Assembly (NCBI RefSeq): GCF_965208895.1
Contig: NZ_OZ242363.1
Location: 62,001-126,000, forward strand
Direction: 5' to 3'
DNA from: Poriferisodalis sp965208895
Lineage (GTDB): Bacteria; Actinomycetota; Acidimicrobiia; Acidimicrobiales; Poriferisodalaceae
Length of the DNA stretch: 64,000 nucleotides
Numbering within the stretch: position 1 is the stretch's first letter; the number at the start of each line of letters is the position of its first letter. A program made the translations under genes and the position numbers. The notes below the pieces were generated by a model. That model was not told the origin of the DNA. It searched no databases and saw nothing but the letters and a program-made list of their open reading frames with translations. Shown piece by piece: positions 26,626-34,817 of the stretch.

Positions 26626-27852
26626 TCAGTGCCGCGGATAGGCGACGCGCGGGTCGTAGGCGAGCGTTCGGGGAGGTTCCCGCGGTCCGGGGTCGAGACT
26701 GACGGCCAGATGGATGGCTTCGTTCAGCGGGATTTTGTCGCCCCAGACCATGTTGTCGAGGACTTGGTCGTAGCCGGCGGCCAGCGCTTCATGCTCGTCG
26801 GTGCTCTGATCGTATGCCCGCAAGGACGCGAATCCGTCAGGGGGGCGCCGGATGCCGTCAGGGTGCCAGTCCTCGGCGATGCGCAGCAGCGCGCTGCTGT
26901 CGCGGCCGATGTGGCCTTCGAAACGATGTTGCTCACGGGCGATGCAGGCCAGGTCGTACACGTCGCGGGCCCGTTCGGCGATGTGTTCGAGGTCTCCCGA
27001 CTCGGATGTCTGCGTCTGCGCGAGCAGTTTGTCCATCGCTACTGAGCAGGGGCCGAGCGTTTCGACTTCGAAGCCACCGAGTTCGGGGCAGTCGTCGAGC
27101 AGGTCGTCGTCGACGACTCTGCCGATCAGCGACATTGCCGTCTCCCGCTGCGTCATTATCTGAGGTGCCGCGAGATGCTTGAACGCCACATCGACGCGGG
27201 CCACGGTCTTGGTGTCTCGCAGGAACGACGCGAAGCTGTGCGCGTCGCTCTTGTCCGTGACCGTGTGGTGGCTGTCTGCGCCGTTCGCTGTCGCCCGGAA
27301 GGCTTGCTCGCACGCTTGCCGCAGTTGCTTCGGCGTTGCCAGCGGAGACCGGCTGAGGACCATGTCGATGTCTTCGGACCACCGGTCTGCAATTCCCCAT
27401 GCTGCTGACAGCGACGTGCCTCCGGCGAAGACGAATTTGCCGGCTCGGTTCTCGACCTCGGACAGATTCGGATCCGGGTGGCGCCGCTGCACATAGCCGT
27501 TGCCTACGGCCTGAATCCATGCATGCAGCGTTCTGATCAGCCAATAGTCGGCAATGATCATGCTGTCGGCGAGGCCGTAATGAGCGGATGCGCGGCTCAC
27601 GACCGCGTCGAAGAGTCCGCTGTCGTCGTGGAGGCGTCGCCCGACGTCCGCAGCGGGACGCACAAGCGAACCCGACGAGCGCATGGCGTGCTCAGTGTTG
27701 TCGGCGGAGTAGTCGGCGGCGTTCGTCGCGCCTGCCGATCCGATGCGGTGCTCAACGATCGGGCAGGTGTCGGCATAATTCTGGCATCTCCCTGCTCGAC
27801 GTCGCGGGGCTAGGCACCTGCGGCGTTCAGGGGGACGACGAGGGAACGTCAT
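26626..27852 (-). CDS. AbiEii-type nucleotidyltransferase toxin
   Basis: The protein has the DUF1814/AbiEii nucleotidyltransferase core: FVFAGGTSLSAAWGIADRWS followed by EDIDMVL, the G-G-T-S and D-x-D metal site. Later DVYDLACIAREQ is a typical family segment. ATG 27852 overlaps the stop of the upstream AbiEi-like gene (ATGA) and gives 408 residues, but the first 55 are low-complexity; ATG 27684 is an alternative. AbiEii toxins stop growth by modifying tRNA or nucleotides on phage infection, with AbiEi as DNA-binding antitoxin. The gene order fits a type IV toxin-antitoxin system carried by the island. Confidence 0.85.
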   Translation of the reverse strand: MTFPRRPPERRRCLAPRRRAGRCQNYADTCPIVEHRIGSAGATNAADYSADNTEHAMRSSGSLVRPAADVGRRLHDDSGLFDAVVSRASAHYGLADSMIIADYWLIRTLHAWIQAVGNGYVQRRHPDPNLSEVENRAGKFVFAGGTSLSAAWGIADRWSEDIDMVLSRSPLATPKQLRQACEQAFRATANGADSHHTVTDKSDAHSFASFLRDTKTVARVDVAFKHLAAPQIMTQRETAMSLIGRVVDDDLLDDCPELGGFEVETLGPCSVAMDKLLAQTQTSESGDLEHIAERARDVYDLACIAREQHRFEGHIGRDSSALLRIAEDWHPDGIRRPPDGFASLRAYDQSTDEHEALAAGYDQVLDNMVWGDKIPLNEAIHLAVSLDPGPREPPRTLAYDPRVAYPRH

Positions 27853-28559
27853 GACGGTTCCACGATGTCCGGGAGGTCTCGTTTGAGTCGGGTGAGCGTC
27901 TCGGCGAACCCTCGGTTCTCGCTGTCGCTGAGCACGCTGCCTCGAGACCGGGGCTCCGTTTCGGCGGACCACAGGACACGCTGTTTGCAGATCGGCGCGC
28001 CGTGCTTCATCCAGCCGTTGGCTTCCACGAGAAGCCAAATGGCGTGATCCCAACTGTGGTAATCGGCCCGTGCTGCGAATCGGGCGGATTCAAGCAAGTT
28101 CGCCTCGTTCCAGTTGAGTTCTCTGCGTCTCCGGTTTGAGCGTTCCTTGAATTGGGGATAGGTACCGCCGAGGCGGATGCGCGGCGGCATCAAGTTTCGG
28201 TACGGGACCGCGAGAGTGACGCCGTACGGCTTCTGGGTCGACCAGCCGATCAGGTTGAGCGCCCCGAATTCGGCATACGCGGAACCGGGAGGCCCTAGCA
28301 ACGACACGGCGTCGTCTGTCAGCAGCGGCGTCTTCCCGTAACGCGGTGACACCGGAGGCGGCTGCCGCCAGTAGATGCCGCGAGATGCTCGGCCGATGAT
28401 CGGCTGCGGTTCGGCGAGCAGTCGAGCGAGGACGTTGCCTGCCAGATGCCTGTTGCCGGGGACCGCGACAGACCGGAACCATGTCCCGGCGGGCAGGTGT
28501 TCGATCCAGGCGCGGGCGGCAGCGGACTTGCTGCGTTGCTGCGCCGGCTCGGAACTCAT
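27849..28559 (-). CDS. AbiEi-like antitoxin (type IV toxin-antitoxin)
   Basis: This 236-residue protein lies directly upstream of, and coupled by ATGA to, the AbiEii-type toxin. Its N-terminal region (ARAWIEHLPAGTWFRSVAVP, then IGRASRGIYWR) resembles the winged-helix start of AbiEi/DUF6088 antitoxins. The middle (AYAEFGALNLIGWSTQKPYG) fits the C-terminal antitoxin domain. Such antitoxins repress their own operon and neutralise the toxin without direct contact. No divergent gene lies in the 80-bp gap before the next gene. Confidence 0.78.
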   Translation of the reverse strand: MSSEPAQQRSKSAAARAWIEHLPAGTWFRSVAVPGNRHLAGNVLARLLAEPQPIIGRASRGIYWRQPPPVSPRYGKTPLLTDDAVSLLGPPGSAYAEFGALNLIGWSTQKPYGVTLAVPYRNLMPPRIRLGGTYPQFKERSNRRRRELNWNEANLLESARFAARADYHSWDHAIWLLVEANGWMKHGAPICKQRVLWSAETEPRSRGSVLSDSENRGFAETLTRLKRDLPDIVEPS

Positions 28560-28590
28560 GTACGAATGTTACCAACGCTGTTTTGCGCAG

Positions 28591-28607
28591 GCTCCAAGGA
28601 TTGGAGC
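28591..28607. promoter_or_regulatory. Inverted repeat upstream of the AbiE operon
   Basis: GCTCCAA (28591-28597) and TTGGAGC (28601-28607) form a perfect 7-bp inverted repeat around GGA, 32 bp upstream of the AbiEi start. It is placed where AbiEi antitoxins usually bind to autoregulate; alternatively it belongs to the island end. Confidence 0.35.
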
Positions 28608-28630
28608 GAGCATGGGATCCTTACCACTAC

Positions 28631-28673
28631 GGTCGCCGCATGATTGCGGGCTATTGCTGGCCGCACAGCGGTG
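28631..28673 (+). repeat. Right direct repeat, candidate attachment site of the island
   Basis: This segment overlaps the first codons of the dimethylformamidase-like gene and matches 23453-23495 at 39 of 43 positions. Recombination between the two copies would remove about 5.2 kb carrying the recombinase, the secreted protein operon and AbiE. Confidence 0.6.
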
Positions 28674-30079
28674 CGGCGGGGGACAACATCGACCTGATGG
28701 TCAGCGCGGACGGTGGCTCATGCCGCGTCGAGGTGCTGCGGATCGGCGCAGACGAGCAACTCGTGGGTTCATGGGTGGTGGCGACCGCAGAGCAGCCGGT
28801 CCCCGACGACTGTGCCACCGAGGGATGCGGCTGGACGCCGACGCTGCAGTTAGAGATCGATCCTGCGTGGCAGCCGGGCTTCCACTTGGTGCGCTTGGCT
28901 GGCCCTGACGGCGAGGTCGCCGAAGCGTTCTTTGTCGTCCGTGCGGCCGAGCCGGGCGAGACACTGCTCGTGCTGTCCACCTCGACGTGGGCGGCCTACA
29001 ACGACTGGGGCGGGCCGAGCTTCTATACCGGCGGGCACGTGTCCTCCCAGCAACGGCCGCTGCCACGGGGATTCTTGGACAAGCCGGACCCCCATCGCTA
29101 CCGCGTCGCCCGCTTTGGGCAGCTGCCCCGTCCAGAGGTCGACGAGTACTTCGACAACTACTCGTACTGGTCCGCCGCCGCGGGGTGGGCGAATTGGGAG
29201 CGACTCTTCGTCAGCTGGGCGGAACGCAACGGCATCCAACTCGACTATGCGACGAGCTTGGATCTGCACCACCGCCCCGACCTGCTCGACGGACGCCGGT
29301 TGTACATCAGCGTCGGCCACGACGAGTACTGGTCCGAGGCCATGCGTGACCACGTCGAGAGCTGGGTCGACTCCGGTGGCGCTGCCGCGTTCTTCTCGGG
29401 CAACACCTCGTTCTGGCAGGTCCGCTTCGGTGACAACGATCGGGTGATCGGCTACAAGCTCGACTTCCATCTCGACCCCGTGATGGGGACCGACGCAGAG
29501 CACACGGTGTCGACGATGTGGAGCGACCCGCTCACCGGCAGGCCCGAGTCGGAAATGACCGGGGTCTCCTTTACCCGAGGCGGTTACGCCCACTGCCGGC
29601 GGGCTCCCAAGGGTTCCGGCGGCTACACGATCTGGCGGCCGGACCATTGGGCGTTCGACGGCCTGCGTCTGATCGCGGGCGACGTGCTCGGCGGCGAGCC
29701 CGTCGTCGTGGGCTACGAGTGCGACGGCTGTGAGCTGGCGCTGGCGGACGGTTTGCCAGTGGCCACGGGGACCGGCGGCACGCCGGCCAACTTCGAGGTG
29801 CTCGGCACGGCCCCGGCGCACCTGTGGGAGACCTCCGAAGCCCCACCGGGGATGCCTGACAGCTACGTCGGCGAGCTCAACTGGGTCACCGAGCGACTCG
29901 GCGGCGGCGACACGCCCAAGAACCGGGAGCGGTTTGCGCACGGCGCCGCGGTGATGGGCTGGTTCCAGCGGGGTCTCGGCGAGGTGTTCACTACTGGGTG
30001 TACGGATTGGGCCTACGGCCTCGAACACGATGACGTGGCGACGGTTACCGGCAACGTCATCGGCCGCCACGTCGACTGA
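28640..30079 (+). CDS. N,N-dimethylformamidase beta-subunit-like protein
   Basis: From ATG 28640 the protein has 479 residues. An N-terminal beta domain (about 1-95) is followed by the large domain conserved in the DMFase beta-subunit family, with YNDWGGPSFY, ISVGHDEYWS and SGNTSFWQVRF. Characterised DMFase hydrolyses dimethylformamide with an iron centre, but most family members have unknown substrates, so amide or glycoside hydrolysis is only a guess. The first ten codons coincide with the right direct repeat, so the gene may have been rejoined by island insertion. No obvious ribosome site precedes it. Confidence 0.85.
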   Translation: MIAGYCWPHSGAAGDNIDLMVSADGGSCRVEVLRIGADEQLVGSWVVATAEQPVPDDCATEGCGWTPTLQLEIDPAWQPGFHLVRLAGPDGEVAEAFFVVRAAEPGETLLVLSTSTWAAYNDWGGPSFYTGGHVSSQQRPLPRGFLDKPDPHRYRVARFGQLPRPEVDEYFDNYSYWSAAAGWANWERLFVSWAERNGIQLDYATSLDLHHRPDLLDGRRLYISVGHDEYWSEAMRDHVESWVDSGGAAAFFSGNTSFWQVRFGDNDRVIGYKLDFHLDPVMGTDAEHTVSTMWSDPLTGRPESEMTGVSFTRGGYAHCRRAPKGSGGYTIWRPDHWAFDGLRLIAGDVLGGEPVVVGYECDGCELALADGLPVATGTGGTPANFEVLGTAPAHLWETSEAPPGMPDSYVGELNWVTERLGGGDTPKNRERFAHGAAVMGWFQRGLGEVFTTGCTDWAYGLEHDDVATVTGNVIGRHVD

Positions 30080-30162
30080 GCTGGCGAACAACCAAATGTC
30101 GCGCGAGCAACGATTCGGAACACAGTCGGCGTGGGCGACGGCCGCAACGGCGGTGATGCCGG

Positions 30163-30350
30163 CTAGAAGACGCCGGGGTAGCTGCCGCCGTCAAGCTGGA
30201 GGCTCTGGCCGCTGATGAAGCCGGCCTGCGCCGAGCACATGAAGGCAAAGGCGTCGCCGAATTCCTCGGGACGACCGAGCCGCTTGGCATTCATCATCGC
30301 CTCCTGCTCTGCCCGAGCCTCCTCGTAGGTGATGCCCCGGCGCTCCACGG
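30163..30350 (-). pseudogene. C-terminal remnant of a short-chain dehydrogenase (SDR)
   Basis: Minus-strand codons from about 30350 to 30163 read VERRGITYEEARAEQEAMMN, then LGRPEEFGDAF and SGQSLQLDGGSYPG. This is the end of a FabG-like SDR, including the GRP-E and LDGG motifs. The cofactor motif and catalytic Tyr are absent, and the upstream DNA is the leader of the opposite gene. It is therefore a 5'-deleted fragment. The rest of 30080-30436 holds only the VOC gene leader. Confidence 0.7.
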
Positions 30351-30436
30351 CAGACACGGCTCCTGGCGGCTGCGGTACTGGCCCTGTTGCTCGTCGCGCC
30401 GCTGGGTTACCGTACTTGCGCCCGCGAGGAGGCGAC

Positions 30437-31666
30437 ATGACTGACACCGCAACACTGCCCGAAACGGCGGCACCCATTGTGAAGGCAGCCGATATCGCGT
30501 ACATCCGGTTCTCGGCACCCGATCTCGACGCGATGGAGACGTTTGTCAACGACTTCGGTCTCGTCGTCGCGCACCGCGACGAGGACGTGCTGATCTCGCG
30601 TGGCCTCGAACCGATGCCGTTCCTGCATGTCGTGCATCGCGGTCCCGCCAAGTTCATTGGCTGGGCGTTTGAAGTCGACTCCGAGGACGATCTGGTTGCG
30701 TTGGCCGATGCGGTGCCCGGCTGCTCGCCCATTCATGACATCGGCGGTGCCGAGGGCCGGCTCGGCGGCGGCAAGAGAGTTCACTTCGTGGAACCGATCA
30801 CCGGGTTCGTGCTGGAAGCGGTTCACGGCCAGCACGCCGTGCCGCTTGCACCGCGTCGCGACCGCATCACCTACAACCACGCCGGGGTCGACGAGCGGGC
30901 AGGTGTCGAGCAGGACGTGGCCGGGAACCGCTACCCGATCAAGAAGGATCCCGGGCCGCCCGAGGTGTATCGGCTCGGCCACGTGGTGGCGGCCGTTCCT
31001 CCGGGAGCTCACCAGGCCTTCATGAAATTCCTGTCGGACACCTTCGGCATGCTCGTGAGCGACGCCGCTCGAATGATCATCCCCCCTGGCGCTGAGGAGC
31101 ATTTCCCGCCGCCGCTGGTTGAGCTCATCAAAGCGACAGGCTCCGATGTGATGTTTCAGTTCATGCGCATGGACCGGGGCGCTGCCCTGACCGACCACCA
31201 CACCGTCCTTGTGCTGCCACTCATGGATGGAACACCGGAGGCGCAGTTCAGCCATGCAGCGTTTGAGGTGTTCAGCATGGACGACGTCTTCCGGGGTCAT
31301 ATGCACTTCCGGGAGCGAGCCGCCGAAGGATCGCCGTACAACCTGGCATGGGGCATCGGGCGCCACGTCTACGGCTCGCAGGTCTATGACTACTGGCACG
31401 ACCCCTACGGCCACGTCCACGAGCACATGTGCGACGGCGATCGGGTGGATGCCAGCTACGGACCGAACACGATCGACATGACCGATCCCGGGCAGTTCGG
31501 AGACAACGGCGGCAACCAGTGGGGTCCGACGGTCGAGGAATCGGGCGTGCACAACCTCAACGGCCCCCAGTGCGACCCCACGTTCGCAGACCGACCCGAT
31601 GACGTCCGTGCCTCGCTGCTGTCGAGGGATCTCAGCGAGATACAGCGCATCGTCGAGGGGATCTGA
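30437..31666 (+). CDS. Extradiol ring-cleavage dioxygenase-like VOC protein
   Basis: From ATG 30437 (AGGAGG upstream) the protein has 409 residues with two VOC-fold halves, as in class I extradiol dioxygenases (BphC, HsaC). The candidate iron ligands are His in YRLGHVVAAV, His in FSHAAFEV and Glu in GHVHEHMCDG, matching the usual 2-His-1-Glu set. It would cleave a catechol next to its hydroxyls. It is longer than BphC (about 300), with an extended C-terminus. The next gene encodes an HsaA-like hydroxylase, so hydroxylation followed by ring cleavage is the likely pathway. Confidence 0.85.
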   Translation: MTDTATLPETAAPIVKAADIAYIRFSAPDLDAMETFVNDFGLVVAHRDEDVLISRGLEPMPFLHVVHRGPAKFIGWAFEVDSEDDLVALADAVPGCSPIHDIGGAEGRLGGGKRVHFVEPITGFVLEAVHGQHAVPLAPRRDRITYNHAGVDERAGVEQDVAGNRYPIKKDPGPPEVYRLGHVVAAVPPGAHQAFMKFLSDTFGMLVSDAARMIIPPGAEEHFPPPLVELIKATGSDVMFQFMRMDRGAALTDHHTVLVLPLMDGTPEAQFSHAAFEVFSMDDVFRGHMHFRERAAEGSPYNLAWGIGRHVYGSQVYDYWHDPYGHVHEHMCDGDRVDASYGPNTIDMTDPGQFGDNGGNQWGPTVEESGVHNLNGPQCDPTFADRPDDVRASLLSRDLSEIQRIVEGI

Positions 31667-31673
31667 GCCCGCG

Positions 31674-32840
31674 GTGGGCCCCCGAGAGAATCAGTTTCCG
31701 GCAGATCGAGACGCGAACCGGGCGCATCTGCTCGCGTCAGTCGAATCGGCTGCCGATGCATTGGCCACAGGCCGGGACGAATCCGAGCAGGCACGCCGGC
31801 TCTCGTCGACTTCGGTGGAGGCCTTGCGTGAATCGGGGTTGTTCATGCTCAAGACCCCGCGCGAGGTCGGCGGGGCCGAAGCACACCCGGTCGTGCAGAT
31901 GGACGTGATCGAGGCGGTGGTCATGATTGACCCGGCCGCAGCGTGGTGCATGTTCATCACGGCGGCGGTGTCGGGCGCCACCTTGGCTCAGCTGACCGAC
32001 GATGCCGTCGACGAAGTGCTCGCCGACGGCTTCCCCTTCATGGCCGGAGCGCTGCGGCCCGGCGGAATGGCTCGAAAGGTCGACGGCGGGTATCAGGTGT
32101 CGGGCCGGTGGGCGTGGGGCAGCGGCGTCGAGCATTCCGACTGGGTGATGGTGCCGGTCTTCTGCGACGACCCGCCACTGATCAGGGCGCTGGTGCCGAC
32201 CAGCGAAGTCATCCTGCACGACAACTGGCACACGCTGGGCATGCGCGGCACGGGCAGCTGCGATTACGAGCTGGATGACGTGTTCGTGCCCGACAGGTTC
32301 GCGACCGATCTGCTGGGGGCCGAGCTGCTGCGGGGAGGGGCGCTGCACCGGCTGGGCCTGCCGGGGTATGTCGTGAACGAGCACGGCAGTTTCGCCTACG
32401 CCCTCGGCCGGCTGGCGCTGCGAACCATGAGCTATGCCGCAATCGAGAAGAAGCGCGGCTATCTCGGCGGGACCAGCGTCGCCGATCGGCAGGTCTTCCA
32501 GCGGGCTGTCGGCCACGGCGCCATCCGGATGAACGCCTGCGCTTCGGGGATGGCCGAGGCGCTTGAGCGCATGTTCGACTCGGCCGCCACCGGCCCGCCC
32601 GATCCGGCGCTCGTCACCGAGGCCCAAGCCGCCGCGGTCTGGTGCACCGACGAGGCAGTCGACGTGGTGAGCGAGCTGTTCCGGTACGCAGGCGGAAGCG
32701 CGGTCATGCTGGCGAACGACATGGGTCGCATCCTGCGCGACATCTACACCGTGCAATCACACCTCATGGTCTCCGATGTCGGCTATGAAAGCTATGGCCG
32801 TGTGGTGCTGGGTCTCGACCCGGGCGGTGGTCTCCCATAG
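31674..32840 (+). CDS. Acyl-CoA-dehydrogenase-fold flavin monooxygenase (HsaA-like)
   Basis: The protein (388 residues from GTG 31674) has the acyl-CoA dehydrogenase fold: an N-terminal helical domain, the beta region VSGRWAWGSGVEHSDWVMVP, and a C-terminal helical domain with YRYAGGSAVMLANDMGRILR-like features near 330-355. This resembles reduced-flavin-dependent aromatic hydroxylases such as HsaA rather than true acyl-CoA dehydrogenases. It starts 7 bp after the ring-cleavage gene and would make the catechol that enzyme opens. A flavin reductase partner is not seen nearby. True acyl-CoA dehydrogenase activity cannot be excluded. Confidence 0.82.
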   Translation: MGPRENQFPADRDANRAHLLASVESAADALATGRDESEQARRLSSTSVEALRESGLFMLKTPREVGGAEAHPVVQMDVIEAVVMIDPAAAWCMFITAAVSGATLAQLTDDAVDEVLADGFPFMAGALRPGGMARKVDGGYQVSGRWAWGSGVEHSDWVMVPVFCDDPPLIRALVPTSEVILHDNWHTLGMRGTGSCDYELDDVFVPDRFATDLLGAELLRGGALHRLGLPGYVVNEHGSFAYALGRLALRTMSYAAIEKKRGYLGGTSVADRQVFQRAVGHGAIRMNACASGMAEALERMFDSAATGPPDPALVTEAQAAAVWCTDEAVDVVSELFRYAGGSAVMLANDMGRILRDIYTVQSHLMVSDVGYESYGRVVLGLDPGGGLP

Positions 32841-32884
32841 CAGCGGCCATCGGCTGAAATGGGACCCAAGAGCAGGGGTCAGCA

Positions 32885-34108
32885 GTGATTGTCTTGACGA
32901 GTGACAGCACCAGCGACATCGCTCAGCGAAGCGATGACACGCACAAGCTGTGGGTGCGGGTCGATCAGCTCGCCGAGGCCACTGGTTGGCAGCTGAAGCC
33001 TGAGGGGGTGTGCCTCGGGGAGATATGCGTACCGCTCTTCGAGGCTGAGCGTGAAGAGTGGATCGCTGATGCCGACGACTGGGTGTGGTTCTGCTACTCG
33101 GCCTTCGCCGACAAGATCGGCCAGAAGTACGTGCACGACGACGGCGTGTGGAGCCTCGGCTCCGTGCCCGAAGTCCGTCGCATGGGGCTGGAGTCGGGGC
33201 TCGCCCCCGATTTCGAGATGACGGACCGCAACGGTGACACGGTGCGATTGTCTGAGCTGCGCGGCCGCAAGGTGGTGCTGTTCAGCTGGGCGTCGTGGTG
33301 AGGGTGCCGGGTCAACCTGCCGGTCTGGCAGGAACTGTACGAATCGATCGGCGCTGACCGCTTCGAGCTGATCAGCGTTGCGGAGGATTCCCAAGGCGAA
33401 GCTGCTGCAGGCAAGTGGTTCGATAAGGCGTCGCCGACGTTCCGATGCATCGTCGACCCGACGCACCGGATTAGCTCGTTGTTCGGCTGGGTCAATGTGC
33501 CGTCAGGTGCGTGGATCGACGAGGAGGGGCGCATCGTTCGCAGCAACGAGGGCGTGTTCCCCGATGAGACCACCATCAAGTTCGGCCTCGGCAAGGTACG
33601 GCTGGGCAACGACGCTTTCGCGCATGCCACGAGAGACTGGATCGATCGCGGAGCTGACAGCGATTTCGTCTGGTCCCCCGAGGAACTGGCCGCTCGTCTC
33701 AAGCCCGTCGACGACGACACCCTGCTGGCGGAGCCCACGTTCAAGCTGGCGTTGCACTTCGAAGCAACGGGCGACAGCAAGCGTGCACTGCGGCACTTTG
33801 ACGCCGCGCAGCAACTGGCACCGGACAACTGGAACTACCACCGGCAGGGCTGGACCCACAAGGGAACCCTGTTCGCGTACATGCAAGTGCTGAAGAAGTC
33901 GGCCTACCTGCGCAAGAACACCGACAAGAACTACTACGACCCCATGGGACTGCCCGACGAGAACCATCGCCGGTTCACCGAGCCCGATTGGATCTGGACG
34001 CCGGCTGTCAACCGCCTCAAGCGCCTGCTGGGCCGACAGCCAAGCGCCGCGTCATCGTCACCGCAGAGCCCGAGCGATTCGCCGGGGCGCATACCGGAAA
34101 TAAGATGA
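32885..34108 (+). CDS. Selenoprotein: redoxin-domain protein with in-frame TGA (Sec139)
   Basis: Reading through the TGA at 33299-33301 joins two open parts in the same frame into one 407-residue protein. The N-terminal domain (1-100) is of unknown type. Residues about 105-250 form a thioredoxin/AhpC-TSA fold whose active site reads FSWASW-U-GCRVNLPVWQ, with U139 where family relatives have Cys and with a resolving C141. The C-terminus (about 290-330) has a TPR-like helix pair (KLALHFEATGDSKRALRHF). A hairpin with a GGTCT loop starts 14 nt after the TGA. The simplest reading is a peroxide- or disulfide-handling selenoprotein. A nonsense mutation is the alternative, but the hairpin and the active-site position argue against it. 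The 3' end merges with the vapB leader. Confidence 0.88.
33316..33332 (+). promoter_or_regulatory. Bacterial SECIS element
   Basis: CCTGCC (33316-33321) and GGCAGG (33327-33332) form a perfect 6-bp stem around the loop GGTCT. The loop starts 21 nt after the TGA, within the distance known for bacterial SECIS hairpins. Its GGUCU matches the SelB-binding apical loop of the Escherichia coli fdhF element. It would recruit SelB and Sec-tRNA to the ribosome. Confidence 0.85.
34100..34105 (+). promoter_or_regulatory. -10 element of a probably leaderless vapBC transcript
   Basis: TAAGAT ends 7 nt before the vapB ATG (34113), so transcription would begin at or next to the start codon. No ribosome site is present. 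The same layout (TACGAT, 40079-40084) precedes the second vapB copy. Confidence 0.45.
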
Positions 34109-34112
34109 AAGT

Positions 34113-34412
34113 ATGACAAAGCGCCGCATTACGGTCACCGTCGATGAGGATCTCATCGAGGCAGCGAGCGATGCAGTGGCAGCGGGGGAGGCGTCATCGG
34201 TGAGCGCTTGGGTGAACGAGGCAATGGCAGACAAGAGTGAGCGTCGACGTCGCCTCAAGGCTCTCCGCGAGGCGATCGCGGACTACGAAGCCGAGTTCGG
34301 GCCGATCACCGACGAGGAACTCGAAGAACAACGCCGTCTCGACACGATTGCGGCCGAGAAGGTCCGCGCCGACGGAACTCGTCGAAGGGCGCAGCGTGAG
34401 CTTGGTGCTTGA
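34113..34412 (+). CDS. VapB-type antitoxin
   Basis: This 99-residue protein begins with a ribbon-helix-helix-like strand and helix (MTKRRITVTVDEDLIEAASD, then SSVSAWVNEAMADKSERRRR) and ends in an acidic tail that would wrap the toxin. It overlaps the PIN-domain gene by 17 bp, the usual antitoxin-toxin order. It should repress its own promoter and neutralise VapC. A close paralog lies at 40091 without a toxin. The leader is shared by both copies. Confidence 0.85.
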   Translation: MTKRRITVTVDEDLIEAASDAVAAGEASSVSAWVNEAMADKSERRRRLKALREAIADYEAEFGPITDEELEEQRRLDTIAAEKVRADGTRRRAQRELGA

Positions 34413-34776
34413 CGCGGGCGCACTCGTCGCCTTGGAGCGCAACGATCGAACCCTGTGGCGACGGGTGGACGATGCGCACCTCGAGGGCAGCCCCCCGCTG
34501 ACCCATGGCGGCATCGTGGCGCAGGTGTGGCGTGGCGGATCGGGACGGCAGGCCCGATTGGCGATGGCGTTGCTCGGCACCCTTGTCGTGCCTCTCGACA
34601 ATGATCTCGGCCGTCGGGCCGGTGTTCTGCTGGCACGGACTGGATTGGTCGACGCCGTCGACGCTGCGCTTGTCGCGCTGTGCCACCCCGGTGACCAGAT
34701 CGTGACCTCCGATCCTGCCGATATGGATGCGCTCGTCGACGCTGCCCAACTCGACGTCGACGTCATCCCGGTCTGA
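34396..34776 (+). CDS. VapC-type PIN-domain toxin
   Basis: The GTG at 34396 gives 126 residues with PIN-domain acid residues: Asp in SLVLDAGALVAL, a conserved Gln-Val helix (GGIVAQVWRGG), Asp in LVDAVDAALVAL, and Asp in VTSDPADM. These chelate Mg2+ for RNA cleavage. The coding start overlaps the antitoxin by 17 bp. Typical targets are tRNAs or 23S rRNA; the target here is unknown. Confidence 0.87.
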   Translation: MSLVLDAGALVALERNDRTLWRRVDDAHLEGSPPLTHGGIVAQVWRGGSGRQARLAMALLGTLVVPLDNDLGRRAGVLLARTGLVDAVDAALVALCHPGDQIVTSDPADMDALVDAAQLDVDVIPV

Positions 34777-34817
34777 CCTCTCAGAGTGTGAACGCTGCTG
34801 GGCGGCGTGTCCAGACC

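Noticed and set aside
33299..33301. TGA as an ordinary nonsense mutation giving two genes (32885-33301 and 33479-34108)
   Set aside because: The frame is open on both sides, the stop is at the active-site Cys position, and a SECIS-type hairpin follows; two separate genes would split the redoxin fold.
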